NCBI RefSeq assembly: GCF_000953825.1
Contig: NZ_BBUL01000096.1
Coordinates: 124,001 to 188,000 of the forward strand
Source: Cellvibrio sp. OA-2007
GTDB lineage: Bacteria > Pseudomonadota > Gammaproteobacteria > Pseudomonadales > Cellvibrionaceae
Direction: 5' to 3'
DNA: 64,000 bases
Position numbers and translations under genes: made by a program. Positions 26,729 through 35,469 of the stretch are shown in pieces (the stretch's first letter is position 1; every line of letters starts with the position of its first letter). Below the pieces are notes generated by a model, which made no database searches, was not told the DNA's origin, and saw nothing but the letters and a program-made list of their open reading frames with translations.

Positions 26729-28183
26729 TTAATCCTCCACCACAATCCAGGTATCTTTACTGCCACCACCTTGTGATGAGTTCACCACATAGGAACCCTT
26801 GCGCATAGCAACACGCGTTAACCCACCGGGAGTGACGCAACTTTCACGCCCCTGCAATACAAATGGGCGCAAATCGATATGGCGCGGTTCGGCATTACCA
26901 TTAGTGAGAATCGGTGCGGTGGATAGAGAAATTAACGGCTGCGCCATATAGTTGCGCGGATCGGCTTTAATACGCAGGGCAAATTCTTCCAGTTCTTTTT
27001 TGCTCGCTTGCGGGCCGATAATCATGCCGTAACCACCCGATTCATTTGCCGGTTTAACCACCAGCTTATCGAGATTGGCGAGCACGTAATCGCACTGCTT
27101 CTTATCGACACACAGATAACTCGGCACATTGGGCAGAATGGGTTCTTCACCCAAATAATATTTAATCATCGCCGGCACAAAGGTGTAGATCACCTTGTCA
27201 TCCGCCACACCCGCACCAGGCGCATTAGCGAGCGCAACATTACCCTTTAACCAGGCGCGCATTAAACCGCGAACACCGAGCACCGAATCCGGATTAAACA
27301 TGTCCGGATCTAAAAATAAATCATCGATACGACGATAAATAACATCGACACGCTTTAAACCATCAATGCTGCGCATATACACACAGTCATCGCTGTCGAC
27401 AACCAAGTCACTACCCTCAACTAATTCCACCCCCATTTGTTGCGCGAGGTAGGAATGTTCAAAATAGGCAGAGTTATAAATGCCTGGGGTGAGCACTACA
27501 ACTTCAGGGCGATCAGCCTTGCGCGGCGATAAAGACGCGAGTGTATCGAACAGCTGGTTGGGATAGTCGGTGACAGGAACAATATTGTGATTTTCAAATA
27601 ACTCAGGGAAAACACGCTTGGTTACTTTGCGATTCTCCAGCATGTAGGAAACGCCAGAGGGCACGCGCAAATTATCTTCCAGAACAAAAAACTCGCCTTT
27701 GTCATCGCGAATCAAATCGCTGCCGCAGATATGGGACCACACACCATAGGCCGGCTTCATGCCCATACATTCTTTGCGGAAGTTGACCGAGTTTTCAAAC
27801 AAGTATGCGGGTACAACCTTGTCTTTAATGATTTTTTGGTCGTTGTAAATGTCATTGATAAAACAGTTGAGCGCCGTTAAACGTTGAATCAGCCCGCGTT
27901 CTGTTTTTTGCCATTCACGCTGCGGGATAATGCGCGGGATAATATCAAACGGCCACTCGCGGTCGATGTTGCCTGCGTCGCTGTATACCGTAAATGAAAT
28001 ACCCATCGTTTTAATGGCTAGCTCAGCGGACAGCTTGCGCTCTTGCAACTCCGCGCCGGTCAGTGAGGCGAGATATTGGGCGAGATGTTTGGTTTCAGGT
28101 CTGGGCTTGCCGGGCGAGCCAATTAATTCGTCGTAAAAATTGCCAGAATGGTAATTCTGCCAATCAATTTTCATTTCACTCAT
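26729..28183 (-). CDS. Circularly permuted ATP-grasp type 2 protein (stand-alone)
   Basis: The 484-residue protein starts at ATG 28183, because AAGGAAG sits 5 nt before it; an in-frame ATG at 28201 lacks such a site. Family blocks are ENRKVTKRVFPELF, LTPGIYNSAYFEHSYLAQQ, EGSDLVV, IDGLKRVDVIYRRIDDLFLDP, KPANESGGYGMIIGP and VTPGGLTRVA. These proteins have a permuted ATP-grasp fold and are predicted carboxylate-amine ligases. It is a paralogue of the N-terminal half of the fusion at 14610. With the downstream alpha-E gene it forms the conventional two-gene form of the same module. Confidence 0.9.
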   Translation of the reverse strand: MSEMKIDWQNYHSGNFYDELIGSPGKPRPETKHLAQYLASLTGAELQERKLSAELAIKTMGISFTVYSDAGNIDREWPFDIIPRIIPQREWQKTERGLIQRLTALNCFINDIYNDQKIIKDKVVPAYLFENSVNFRKECMGMKPAYGVWSHICGSDLIRDDKGEFFVLEDNLRVPSGVSYMLENRKVTKRVFPELFENHNIVPVTDYPNQLFDTLASLSPRKADRPEVVVLTPGIYNSAYFEHSYLAQQMGVELVEGSDLVVDSDDCVYMRSIDGLKRVDVIYRRIDDLFLDPDMFNPDSVLGVRGLMRAWLKGNVALANAPGAGVADDKVIYTFVPAMIKYYLGEEPILPNVPSYLCVDKKQCDYVLANLDKLVVKPANESGGYGMIIGPQASKKELEEFALRIKADPRNYMAQPLISLSTAPILTNGNAEPRHIDLRPFVLQGRESCVTPGGLTRVAMRKGSYVVNSSQGGGSKDTWIVVED

Positions 28184-28522
28184 GGTGACTTCCTTAAGCA
28201 TGCGCGGCCTCGCCTTATTGTCTCTATAAAAGAGGGAGCTTTTCTGAGCGTGGTATGTTTTTTGTTATAGCGCCCGCTGAAAACTAATCCTCTAGTTCCA
28301 TTTCCTCTCTCCCGGAAGAACTCCAGCGAGCCACAGATCAAGTCTTGCAAAAGCATTGCCAACTAACTTACCTCCTCAGCGGTATTTACCTTCAAAGGGC
28401 TGCAACAAACAGCAGAACTTCGCTATCCGGGAATTTTAGCCGCCGTTATTCCGCAGCCGCAGGATTCACCACCTAATAATCATGCACATTTAGGCTAGAG
28501 AACCCACTATTCGCCTTGTGCT
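28184..28522. other. Intergenic region upstream of the ATP-grasp/alpha-E operon
   Basis: About 340 bases with no supported gene. On the minus strand GCTATAAC near 28265-28272 could be a -10 element, but no convincing -35 is spaced correctly. The 2OG oxygenase gene reads toward this region and ends at 28523, with no recognisable terminator hairpin. Confidence 0.5.
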
Positions 28523-29137
28523 CTAAGGTTTTACCCGAAACCAACCAGCAATACTCTGACGTTGGCGACTCGCGGGTAAGACCTCATGGGGAAAATTCTC
28601 ACTCAGGAACAACACCAATCTGCCGCATTCTGGTGCAAGCCTGAACAACTCTGTGCTCCCCGCTTCATCATAGAGCACTAATTCACCGCCTGCTGCAAAA
28701 TCCCAGTCAGGATTCAAATAAAAAACGCTCGAAACCTTGCGCCCCGGTTTACCGCGAAAAGCATCGCGATGCTTTGCATAAAACGCACCCGGTTTATAAC
28801 ACGCGAAATGCGCTTCATATTCACACAAACCCAAAAACAAGCGCTGATTCAACGCCTCCCTTAGCTTATCCATTGCAGATAAAAATTCTGTGACAGCGGC
28901 TGCACCTGGCTCCAACCATTCAATTACATCACCGCGCACCGAGTCATTGAGTTGAAAGTTATCCGCGCGGCCAATACCCGCTCGTTTCAATTGCACCTCT
29001 TTTGAGCCGATCAATGCAACCAAGTCTTGCGCGAGTTGTGCGGAAAACGCACCATCGAGAATAATAAAACCAGGGCCCGCGAGAGCATCGGCAATCGCAT
29101 CATACTGTGTATGTAGAGGATGATTGAGGTTGGACAT
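28523..29137 (-). CDS. 2-oxoglutarate/Fe(II)-dependent oxygenase, prolyl-4-hydroxylase type
   Basis: The 204-residue protein has the double-stranded beta-helix signature of P4H-like dioxygenases. The iron ligands are His123 and Asp125 (AKHRDAF) and His184 (FPHEVLP). Arg191 or Arg193 is placed to bind 2-oxoglutarate, and KVSSVFYLN precedes the distal strands. These enzymes hydroxylate a protein or small-molecule substrate using O2 and 2-oxoglutarate. The substrate is not predictable here. It stands alone on the minus strand between the ATP-grasp operon and the sugar locus. Confidence 0.85.
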   Translation of the reverse strand: MSNLNHPLHTQYDAIADALAGPGFIILDGAFSAQLAQDLVALIGSKEVQLKRAGIGRADNFQLNDSVRGDVIEWLEPGAAAVTEFLSAMDKLREALNQRLFLGLCEYEAHFACYKPGAFYAKHRDAFRGKPGRKVSSVFYLNPDWDFAAGGELVLYDEAGSTELFRLAPECGRLVLFLSENFPHEVLPASRQRQSIAGWFRVKP

Positions 29138-29305
29138 AGCTACCTGCTGACTTCACGAACATTTGCATCACTAGTGCAAACACGCATTATAAGCAGATAG
29201 CAGCCGAGATGGAGGCGATATCAATATTTACTTTTTATTGTTGCGATTGCAGATGAGCACAGGCGGCCCTTCGACAACAACTTGTGGCCTTCACTATGCC
29301 ACTGG

Positions 29306-30235
29306 CTACTTAACCTTTGATAATGCGAGAGCAGCAATACCCACAATACCCGCCATACCCTGCAAAGGCGTTTGCACAATATAGTCAACCGTATTGGCCA
29401 GGACTGCAGCAGGAGCGTAACCATTAAGCCGCTCTAGAAAATAACGATGAATCATAGGCAACAGATGTGGCTGATCCATCACACCACCACCGAGAATAAT
29501 TTTTTGCGGCGCAATTATTTGAGTCAGGTTTGCGCACATCACCGCGAGATACTGGGCTTCGATATCCCATGCAGGATGATCGTTTTTCAAATGTTTACCT
29601 GAAACACCCCAGCGTGACTCTATTGATTTACCCGAGGCCAACCCCTCAAGGCAATCGCCATGAAATGGACAGCAGCCAGAATAGGCATCTACTGATAAAT
29701 CGCGCGGCATCAACATGTGCCCTATTTCAGGATGCCCCAAGCCGCGCAGGAGTTTATTGTTAACAACTATACCCGCTCCTATTCCCGTACCTATGGTCAC
29801 ATAGATATAGTCACTCAGGTCACGCGCAGCACCGCTAATTTTTTCGCCCCAGGCCGCGCCATTTACATCGGTTTCAAATGCGATGGGAACGTTTAACTCG
29901 CGCGAAAAATAACCGCAGATATCGATGTTGGACCAATTCGGTTTAGGTGTGTTAGTTATGTAGCCATAAGTAGCCGATGAGGGAATCAGATCAACCGGCC
30001 CAAAACTGGCAATTCCCATCGCAATCAGCTCAAGCTGTTGTGCAGCTAAAGTCTGTTGAAAAAAATGATTAACCAGAGCCAGCGTCTGCTCAGGTGTTGT
30101 AGTAGGAAATGCCGCTTGCGCAATAATATTGAGCTCTGTGTCGAGCAAGGCACAATTGAATTTAGTACCGCCCGCTTCAAGCGCCGCAATTACACCAGGT
30201 AAAGATGTACTAGCCATAGAAAATCCACGATCCAT
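29306..30235 (-). CDS. ROK-family fructokinase
   Basis: The protein of about 309 residues (or 303 if Met7 is used, where GTGGA is better spaced) is a sugar kinase of the ROK family. The phosphate-binding block is ALEAGGTKFNCALLD, and a second is YVTIGTGIGAGIV. The zinc-binding motif is HPEIGHMLMPR followed by GCCPFHGDCLEGLASG, the form typical of bacterial fructokinases. It should phosphorylate fructose released by the GH32-like enzyme encoded at 33063-34040. It is separated from the receptor gene upstream by a strong terminator, so expression depends on read-through or a short private promoter. Confidence 0.88.
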   Translation of the reverse strand: MDRGFSMASTSLPGVIAALEAGGTKFNCALLDTELNIIAQAAFPTTTPEQTLALVNHFFQQTLAAQQLELIAMGIASFGPVDLIPSSATYGYITNTPKPNWSNIDICGYFSRELNVPIAFETDVNGAAWGEKISGAARDLSDYIYVTIGTGIGAGIVVNNKLLRGLGHPEIGHMLMPRDLSVDAYSGCCPFHGDCLEGLASGKSIESRWGVSGKHLKNDHPAWDIEAQYLAVMCANLTQIIAPQKIILGGGVMDQPHLLPMIHRYFLERLNGYAPAAVLANTVDYIVQTPLQGMAGIVGIAALALSKVK

Positions 30236-30276
30236 TAACCTGTGGTGAGCAAGGTTAATTCGATTGATAAAAAGGT

Positions 30277-30310
30277 AAAAAAAGCCGGGGAAGAATTCCC
30301 CGGCAAAAAA
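30277..30310 (-). terminator. Rho-independent terminator after the TonB receptor
   Basis: GCCGGGGAA (30284-30292) pairs with TTCCCCGGC (30296-30304) around a 3-nt loop. A-runs on both sides make it work in either direction. It lies directly between the receptor stop and the fructokinase start. Confidence 0.9.
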
Positions 30311-30316
30311 GGCTTG

Positions 30317-32858
30317 CTAGAAGTTGTAACGCAAACCAAGAGACATAGAGCGACCACTGACTGGACGACCACGGATAATACTCCCAACTGCAGCTGACCC
30401 CTCTTCAGCTTCTGTAAGCGCAAACTCATTGGTGAGATTGTTTACATTCAAACTGGTAGTTAACTGCTCGCTAATATTCCAGCTCGCATAGAGGTTCACC
30501 AAGTTGTAACCATTTTGTTTCAAATCATTATTGTCCTGCAGGTAAAAGTCTGTGGTGCCCTGCAGCGCAAGACCTACAGTAAAGTCCTCCATTGAAAACT
30601 CTGGCGCAACGGTCCAAATAAAATCTGCCTGACGACGCGGTGCATTACCTACCACTGCGGCATTAGTTTTATCTTTGGTAATTTCCGCATCTGACCAAGT
30701 AGTGTTACCACGCAGCGAAAAATAATCATTAATCTGATACTTACCTTCCAACTCCAAACCAGTGGCTTCGTATTCGCGAACAAATGTTACGCCCGAGGTA
30801 ATTTCTGCATTGGTCTCTTCAGTAATAGTGTTAAACACAGTGGCGAACAATGACCAATCATCTGCTATTAATTTGTAACCCACTTCCAACTGCTGCACAT
30901 TATCGTAACCATCCATTGTAGCAGAGAGACTACCGTTGGCATTGAGCGAGCCAGCTACTTGGGTTAAGCGATCAGCGACTGCACGGCCGCCATCACTATA
31001 ACGAGCAAAAACGGAGGAGTTATCGTTCAACAAATAGGTTCCGCCGATCGAATAAGATGTATTACTTGCATCGTAATTAACGCGGGTTACCGCCGCATTA
31101 GTTTCATTGAGCACGCGCACACCACCCGCAATAAAACCAGCCGATGTTGCATTCGCATTTTCCATTAAGGCATCAGAGTCCAAACGGGTAATTACACCAT
31201 TCGCAACAGAAAATTGACCTATGCTGCCATTACCATTCAAATCAACAGAGGTATTGCCTCCACAACAGCCATCAAGCCGCACACCACGAGCTTGCACCTC
31301 ATCGCGACGCACACTCATATCAAACGAGAAGTCATCGGAAACTTCAAACGCAACATTTAAATAAGGCGCTGTGGTGGTGTAATCCAAATCCCAATCCCAC
31401 GCCAGAAAACTCTGGGTCAGTGCACCCTGGTTAGCAAGCACCAGGTCAATCGGATTACCCTGTGCATCAATACCAGCGTCTTTTGCTACGTAGTGAATAT
31501 TTTCACCCGTGCCCAAGACCTGCATGCGGGTATGCCAGCTTTCCCAAGCAGTATCAATATTCTGCTGAGAAAAGTAATAACCACCCGTGACCGTCACAGC
31601 ATCAAAACTTTTGGTTAAGCGCAAATCGTTAACTGTCAGCCCTAAATCTTCAAATTTGGTATCAAACATTAAATTAGTAAACGCCAAATCATTTGGGTTA
31701 GCAGTTTTACCGTTTACAGTTGCAACGACTCCACCAGAGCAGTCAATACTGACGCCACCAACAGATGCTTGTGCACAAAGTGCAGCACCTTTATTTGCGA
31801 CAGTATCTGTGCCACCAGCAAAACCATCGGTAAACGGGGAGATAAATCCGCCCGTAATTGATGAGCGGCGAAATTTATTATTGATGACCAAACCATCGCC
31901 AATTTCGTTGTCAAATTCAAACCCAAATGCGTTAACTTTGGATTCAATACCATCGCGTACCGAGCGCTCATGAGCATTACCATAAGCATCAAATGTAGTA
32001 ATTTGTGATGATGCAGAACTTTGCAAAGCGTCAGTGCTGGCGTCAAAGCCGGGAACAGCGCCGTAGGAACCACTACCCTTTACCATAACTGGGGCAGGCA
32101 AGTAAGTTGTAACCTTATCGTTGAGACTTTTGGCATAGACACGGATAAATCCATTATCTAATTCTTTGGTTAGATTAACTTTAATTTGCCCACCGTTATC
32201 GCCGTTAAAGCCCGTTTCGCGCACGCCTTCACCATTGCGATAAAAACCACCAACGTGAAAGTAAATCGTGTCAGTTAGCTCTCCGCCATACTCAAAATCA
32301 GTGCGAAACTCATCGTAATCCAGCCCGGTGGTGATGCCAAAACTGCCCCCCCTCTTCCTCACCGGTTTTACTTAAAATATTGATGATCCCGCCAGGTGAG
32401 TTACTGGCCAGTGTTGAAGCAGAGCCACCGCGCACGGATTCAATTCGCGCCACGCTGGAATCGAAACGTACAAAATTATCGGTATTGCCAAAATTAATGT
32501 CACCAAACTCAAGTACGGGTAGGCCGTCTTCATGAATTTGCATGTATTTGGATCCACCCGTAGCTAGCGGAATACCGCGAATAGTGATGTTTGCATTACC
32601 GCCACCACCCGAAGATTCTGCGCGGATGCCCGGCAAACTGCGGAACGCTTCAGCAATCGAACGTGGTGAAGCTTTTTCCACCTCGGTTGCCGGTAAAGCA
32701 CTAACCGAGATACTTGCGTTCAGCTTGGTAACCTCTTTGCCGACAACACCAGTCACAATCATTTCTTCAACAGCGCCATCCTGCGCAGCCACTGCAAAAG
32801 AAAGGGTGGCGATGGCCAAAGCCAAACTATTAGGTAAAAAAGATGCAGAACGTAACAT
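30317..32858 (-). pseudogene. TonB-dependent outer-membrane receptor, interrupted by a G7 frameshift
   Basis: Read on the minus strand from 32858, the protein starts with a signal peptide (ending SFAVA), a TonB-box-like EEMIVTG, and a complete plug domain (RSLPGIRAE, ANITIRGI, RIESVRGG, NSPGGIINILSKTG). In a run of seven G residues (+ strand C7, 32346-32352) the frame shifts: as sequenced the protein ends after GLR near 32310. With six G the reading GEEEGGSFGITTG continues into the 22-stranded barrel, which ends SLGLRYNF at 30317. The repaired length is about 846 residues. Location next to a GH32-like enzyme, fructokinase and ROK regulator suggests uptake of fructans or sucrose. Homopolymer error, phase variation or decay are all possible. 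Confidence 0.85.
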
Positions 32859-32916
32859 GAGCTCTCTCCTGTGTTATTAATCAATCGTTTTTGTTATTTG
32901 TTGCATTTCGATACTA

Positions 32917-32945
32917 ATTAAATCACTGTGATTTAATATATTCAA
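32917..32945 (-). promoter_or_regulatory. Receptor promoter with ROK-type operator palindrome
   Basis: On the minus strand TTGAAT (32945-32940) is 17 nt from TTTAAT (32922-32917). The perfect 19-bp palindrome TTAAATCACTGTGATTTAA (32918-32936) covers the spacer and most of the -10. A near-identical site lies in the MFS promoter at 35346-35366. Repression by the ROK regulator at 34083 is inferred. Confidence 0.7.
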
Positions 32946-33062
32946 GAAAAATCACACACTCTTTTTGCACATTAATCATTACATTTAGAACTTATTGGAT
33001 TAAAAGCAGGTAAAAAATGAGGGATTCACCACCATTAGGCTTTGAGAGCCAAAGGGTTTAAA

Positions 33063-34040
33063 TCAATCTGCTAGATAAAGGCTGCCATCCTCTGCTTGTT
33101 GCACCAGAATAGGATCGATAATCACGCCCTGAAATTCCCCCTGTTCGTTATTGCCCAAAAACGCCATGAAATACCAGTTACTATCCGGCCCCTGAATAAT
33201 ACGGCCAGCATAAAGGCCATCTTGCTCAGGACGGGTAAGGAACCCATTCCCAATTACTTCATAAGGGCCAAGCATTTGCGCCGATGAAAAATATTTAACG
33301 CCAGTTTGCGGAATAACATTTGCGTCTGCCTTATGTTCCGCAGAGTGGAAACGCGTAGATACAGAGCAAAATAAATAATATCGCTCGCCTATTTTTTGAA
33401 TCTGCGGCACTTCCATTTCGCCGTACCAACCGGGAGCCAAAAAAGCATCCCCTACTTGCCAATCAAATAAATTTGTTGAACTTGCATAACCAATTGCACC
33501 GCGACCATCGGGAGCGCCGCGATTCACACGACAGGTCACCAGCATATGGTAGAGCGGATCACCTGCTGAGTTTTTATCAACAATAATCCATGGATCTCGC
33601 CAAGAGGCATCGTGCCAATATTCCAACTTTAATCCGTCATACCAACGCTCATCTAATTCAACCAATGGGTTTTGGTCGTGCTTATGCCAATGAATTAAGT
33701 CTGGCGAGCGAGCCAAACACACACGCTGAACCAACCCTTTTTCTGCACGCTTAGTACCGGTATAGAACATTAACCACTCGTTTTCATGGCGAAGCACGCT
33801 GCCCGTCCAGGTGGTAAATGAATCAGCGGCATCTTCATCACCAACAGTGGGTGCAAGGGCGTCCGGCAAAATCGTCCAGCTTTTTAAATCCTGCGATAGT
33901 GCATGCCCAACCGAAACATTCCAGTGGCGTAAGTCAGGATTACCTAACGACTTATCCGCTTGTAAATAAAAGAGATGATAGTCCTCACCATCTACCGCAA
34001 ACCAAAAATCCCACACCCACTTATCAGTTAATTGCAACAT
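33063..34040 (-). CDS. GH32-like beta-fructosidase (five-bladed propeller glycoside hydrolase)
   Basis: The 325-residue protein matches the catalytic propeller of clan GH-J enzymes (GH32/GH68). Three acidic sites can be placed: Asp11 in VWDFWF as nucleophile, the stabilising Asp in SWRDPW, and the acid/base Glu in GEMEVPQI. It lacks the C-terminal beta-sandwich of classical GH32 enzymes and has no signal peptide, so it probably acts inside the cell or periplasm on imported oligosaccharides. The WMNDPNG motif of invertases is replaced by WDFWF, so specificity is uncertain (sucrose, levan or inulin oligosaccharides). Neighbouring fructokinase, receptor and transporter support fructose release. 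Confidence 0.8.
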   Translation of the reverse strand: MLQLTDKWVWDFWFAVDGEDYHLFYLQADKSLGNPDLRHWNVSVGHALSQDLKSWTILPDALAPTVGDEDAADSFTTWTGSVLRHENEWLMFYTGTKRAEKGLVQRVCLARSPDLIHWHKHDQNPLVELDERWYDGLKLEYWHDASWRDPWIIVDKNSAGDPLYHMLVTCRVNRGAPDGRGAIGYASSTNLFDWQVGDAFLAPGWYGEMEVPQIQKIGERYYLFCSVSTRFHSAEHKADANVIPQTGVKYFSSAQMLGPYEVIGNGFLTRPEQDGLYAGRIIQGPDSNWYFMAFLGNNEQGEFQGVIIDPILVQQAEDGSLYLAD

Positions 34041-34057
34041 AACGACCTCTGTTTATT

Positions 34058-34069
34058 TCCACATGTGGA
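34058..34069. promoter_or_regulatory. Palindrome upstream of the GH32-like gene
   Basis: TCCACATGTGGA is a perfect 12-bp palindrome 18 nt before the hydrolase start and 11 nt before the position where the ROK regulator gene ends. Its half site resembles the CCAC/GTGA core of the two longer operators, so it may be a weaker site for the same regulator. Confidence 0.3.
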
Positions 34070-34082
34070 TTAGCGTAAAAAA

Positions 34083-35282
34083 TTAATCACCTGTTAGCAT
34101 TACATTCTTGTCGGGCGAGAAATTGGCATAAAAAGGCAGAATTGCCCCGCCTATAGCGCGCGCGTCCGGCCCGACACTGCCACTCAATACTTGTGGTGCA
34201 AGCACTCCTGTCGGTGTTAATAAATTCACACGTACTGCTAGCTTGCCCACAATTTCATGCACCAAATCGCGCGGCAGATTTGCATCTAACACAATGGCTT
34301 CTAGATCCAATACGCCTGTTGCAGAAAAAATGACAAACGAAAAAGCATCGATCGCATCCTCAATCCACTCATCCAATGCCACCTGTGCCGCCGGTAATAA
34401 TAATGGCAGCTGCGAGATGGTATCGATCGAAAAACCGCGCGCATTTAAATGACGACGCAGTGCATAAATAGAAACACGGTTCGCCAGAGTTTCAAACGAA
34501 CCCGCTACGGGTGGCACTGTATCCAGTTGTGAGGCAGTCACCGGCATAGAGGCCAGGGCGCCAGCATTACCGTGCACGCCAGCTTCCAGCTCGCCATGCA
34601 AGACCACACCGCCGCCCACAAAGGTGCCGATAAAGATGTATAGAAAATTATTGATCTTATTACCGCAACCCAATTTCAACTCAGCTACCGCAGCGGCAGA
34701 GCAATCATTTTCGACAAATACAGGCAGATCAATTTTTTTCATTAACTCTTCGCGCGGCTTGAACTGGTTCCAGCGTAAAGCCAGCTCATCACTCATATTT
34801 AGTTCACTTTTCCAAGCCCCCATAAACCAAGGGATTGCAAGACCGACACCAATAATTCGCTGCTGATGCGCCAACGACAAACTGCTACGCAAGTAATTGA
34901 CACCTTGAACGACTTTATCGATTAAAAAATCCGGATCGGGCAAGGTAAATTCGTGTGCAACTTTGCTCAATACGTTGCCACAAAAATCCATTAACAAGAT
35001 TTGTATATCGTTACGCCCTGCATTCACACCAATCGAAAATGCGCCTTTAGGATTTAACGCATACATTGTGGAAGGCTGCCCGAGACCTCGCTGTACCTTG
35101 CCTCGCTGCTCGACTAAATCCGCCTGCTCCAGATCATCAATGATGCGCGTTACCGCTTGAGGCGTTAAATTTGCAAGTTTGGCCAGTTCAAACTTCGATG
35201 CCAAACCAAGCCTACGCAGCTCACTAATCAACACTCGCTCGTTGTACCGACGCAAACCGCTGGAATTGCTACCCTTACTCAT
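34083..35282 (-). CDS. ROK-family transcriptional repressor (NagC/Mlc type)
   Basis: The 399-residue protein has an N-terminal winged helix (residues 12-75: ISELRRLGLASKFELAKLANLTPQAVTRIIDDLEQ) and a ROK sugar-binding domain with FSIGVNAGRNDIQILLMDF. The effector-binding region includes NNFLYIFIGTFVGGGVV. The usual zinc-binding Cys cluster of NagC/Mlc is absent, so it probably senses sugar without the classical Zn site. It lies between the hydrolase gene and the divergent MFS transporter. Two matching palindromes at 32917-32937 and 35346-35366 are its likely targets. A repressor relieved by a fructose-containing sugar is inferred. Confidence 0.88.
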   Translation of the reverse strand: MSKGSNSSGLRRYNERVLISELRRLGLASKFELAKLANLTPQAVTRIIDDLEQADLVEQRGKVQRGLGQPSTMYALNPKGAFSIGVNAGRNDIQILLMDFCGNVLSKVAHEFTLPDPDFLIDKVVQGVNYLRSSLSLAHQQRIIGVGLAIPWFMGAWKSELNMSDELALRWNQFKPREELMKKIDLPVFVENDCSAAAVAELKLGCGNKINNFLYIFIGTFVGGGVVLHGELEAGVHGNAGALASMPVTASQLDTVPPVAGSFETLANRVSIYALRRHLNARGFSIDTISQLPLLLPAAQVALDEWIEDAIDAFSFVIFSATGVLDLEAIVLDANLPRDLVHEIVGKLAVRVNLLTPTGVLAPQVLSGSVGPDARAIGGAILPFYANFSPDKNVMLTGD

Positions 35283-35337
35283 AAATGCCTCACCATTGGG
35301 TTACCCGTATTTCCTTTCAGAATTATGGTCGAATCTG

Positions 35338-35366
35338 TTGACTTAATTAAACCACTGTGAATAAAT
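35338..35366 (+). promoter_or_regulatory. MFS transporter promoter with operator
   Basis: TTGACT (35338-35343) is followed after 17 nt by ATAAAT (35361-35366). The spacer contains ATTAAACCACTGTGAATAAAT (35346-35366, last 20 bases nearly as in the receptor operator), with 18 of 21 positions identical to the receptor operator at the same place in the promoter. Confidence 0.65.
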
Positions 35367-35469
35367 AAGTCAATCAATTTTGTCATCCTAATCATTTGAG
35401 TGCCAAATTGAAACCAAAAGGACCGGTACTAAAGGGCTTCATAACAACAATTTCCCCGAGGGCAGCGTC

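Noticed and set aside
29221-29424. 67-codon open frame at the end of the fructokinase gene
   Set aside because: It largely overlaps the kinase 3' end in another frame and is Leu/Ser-rich without a start signal.
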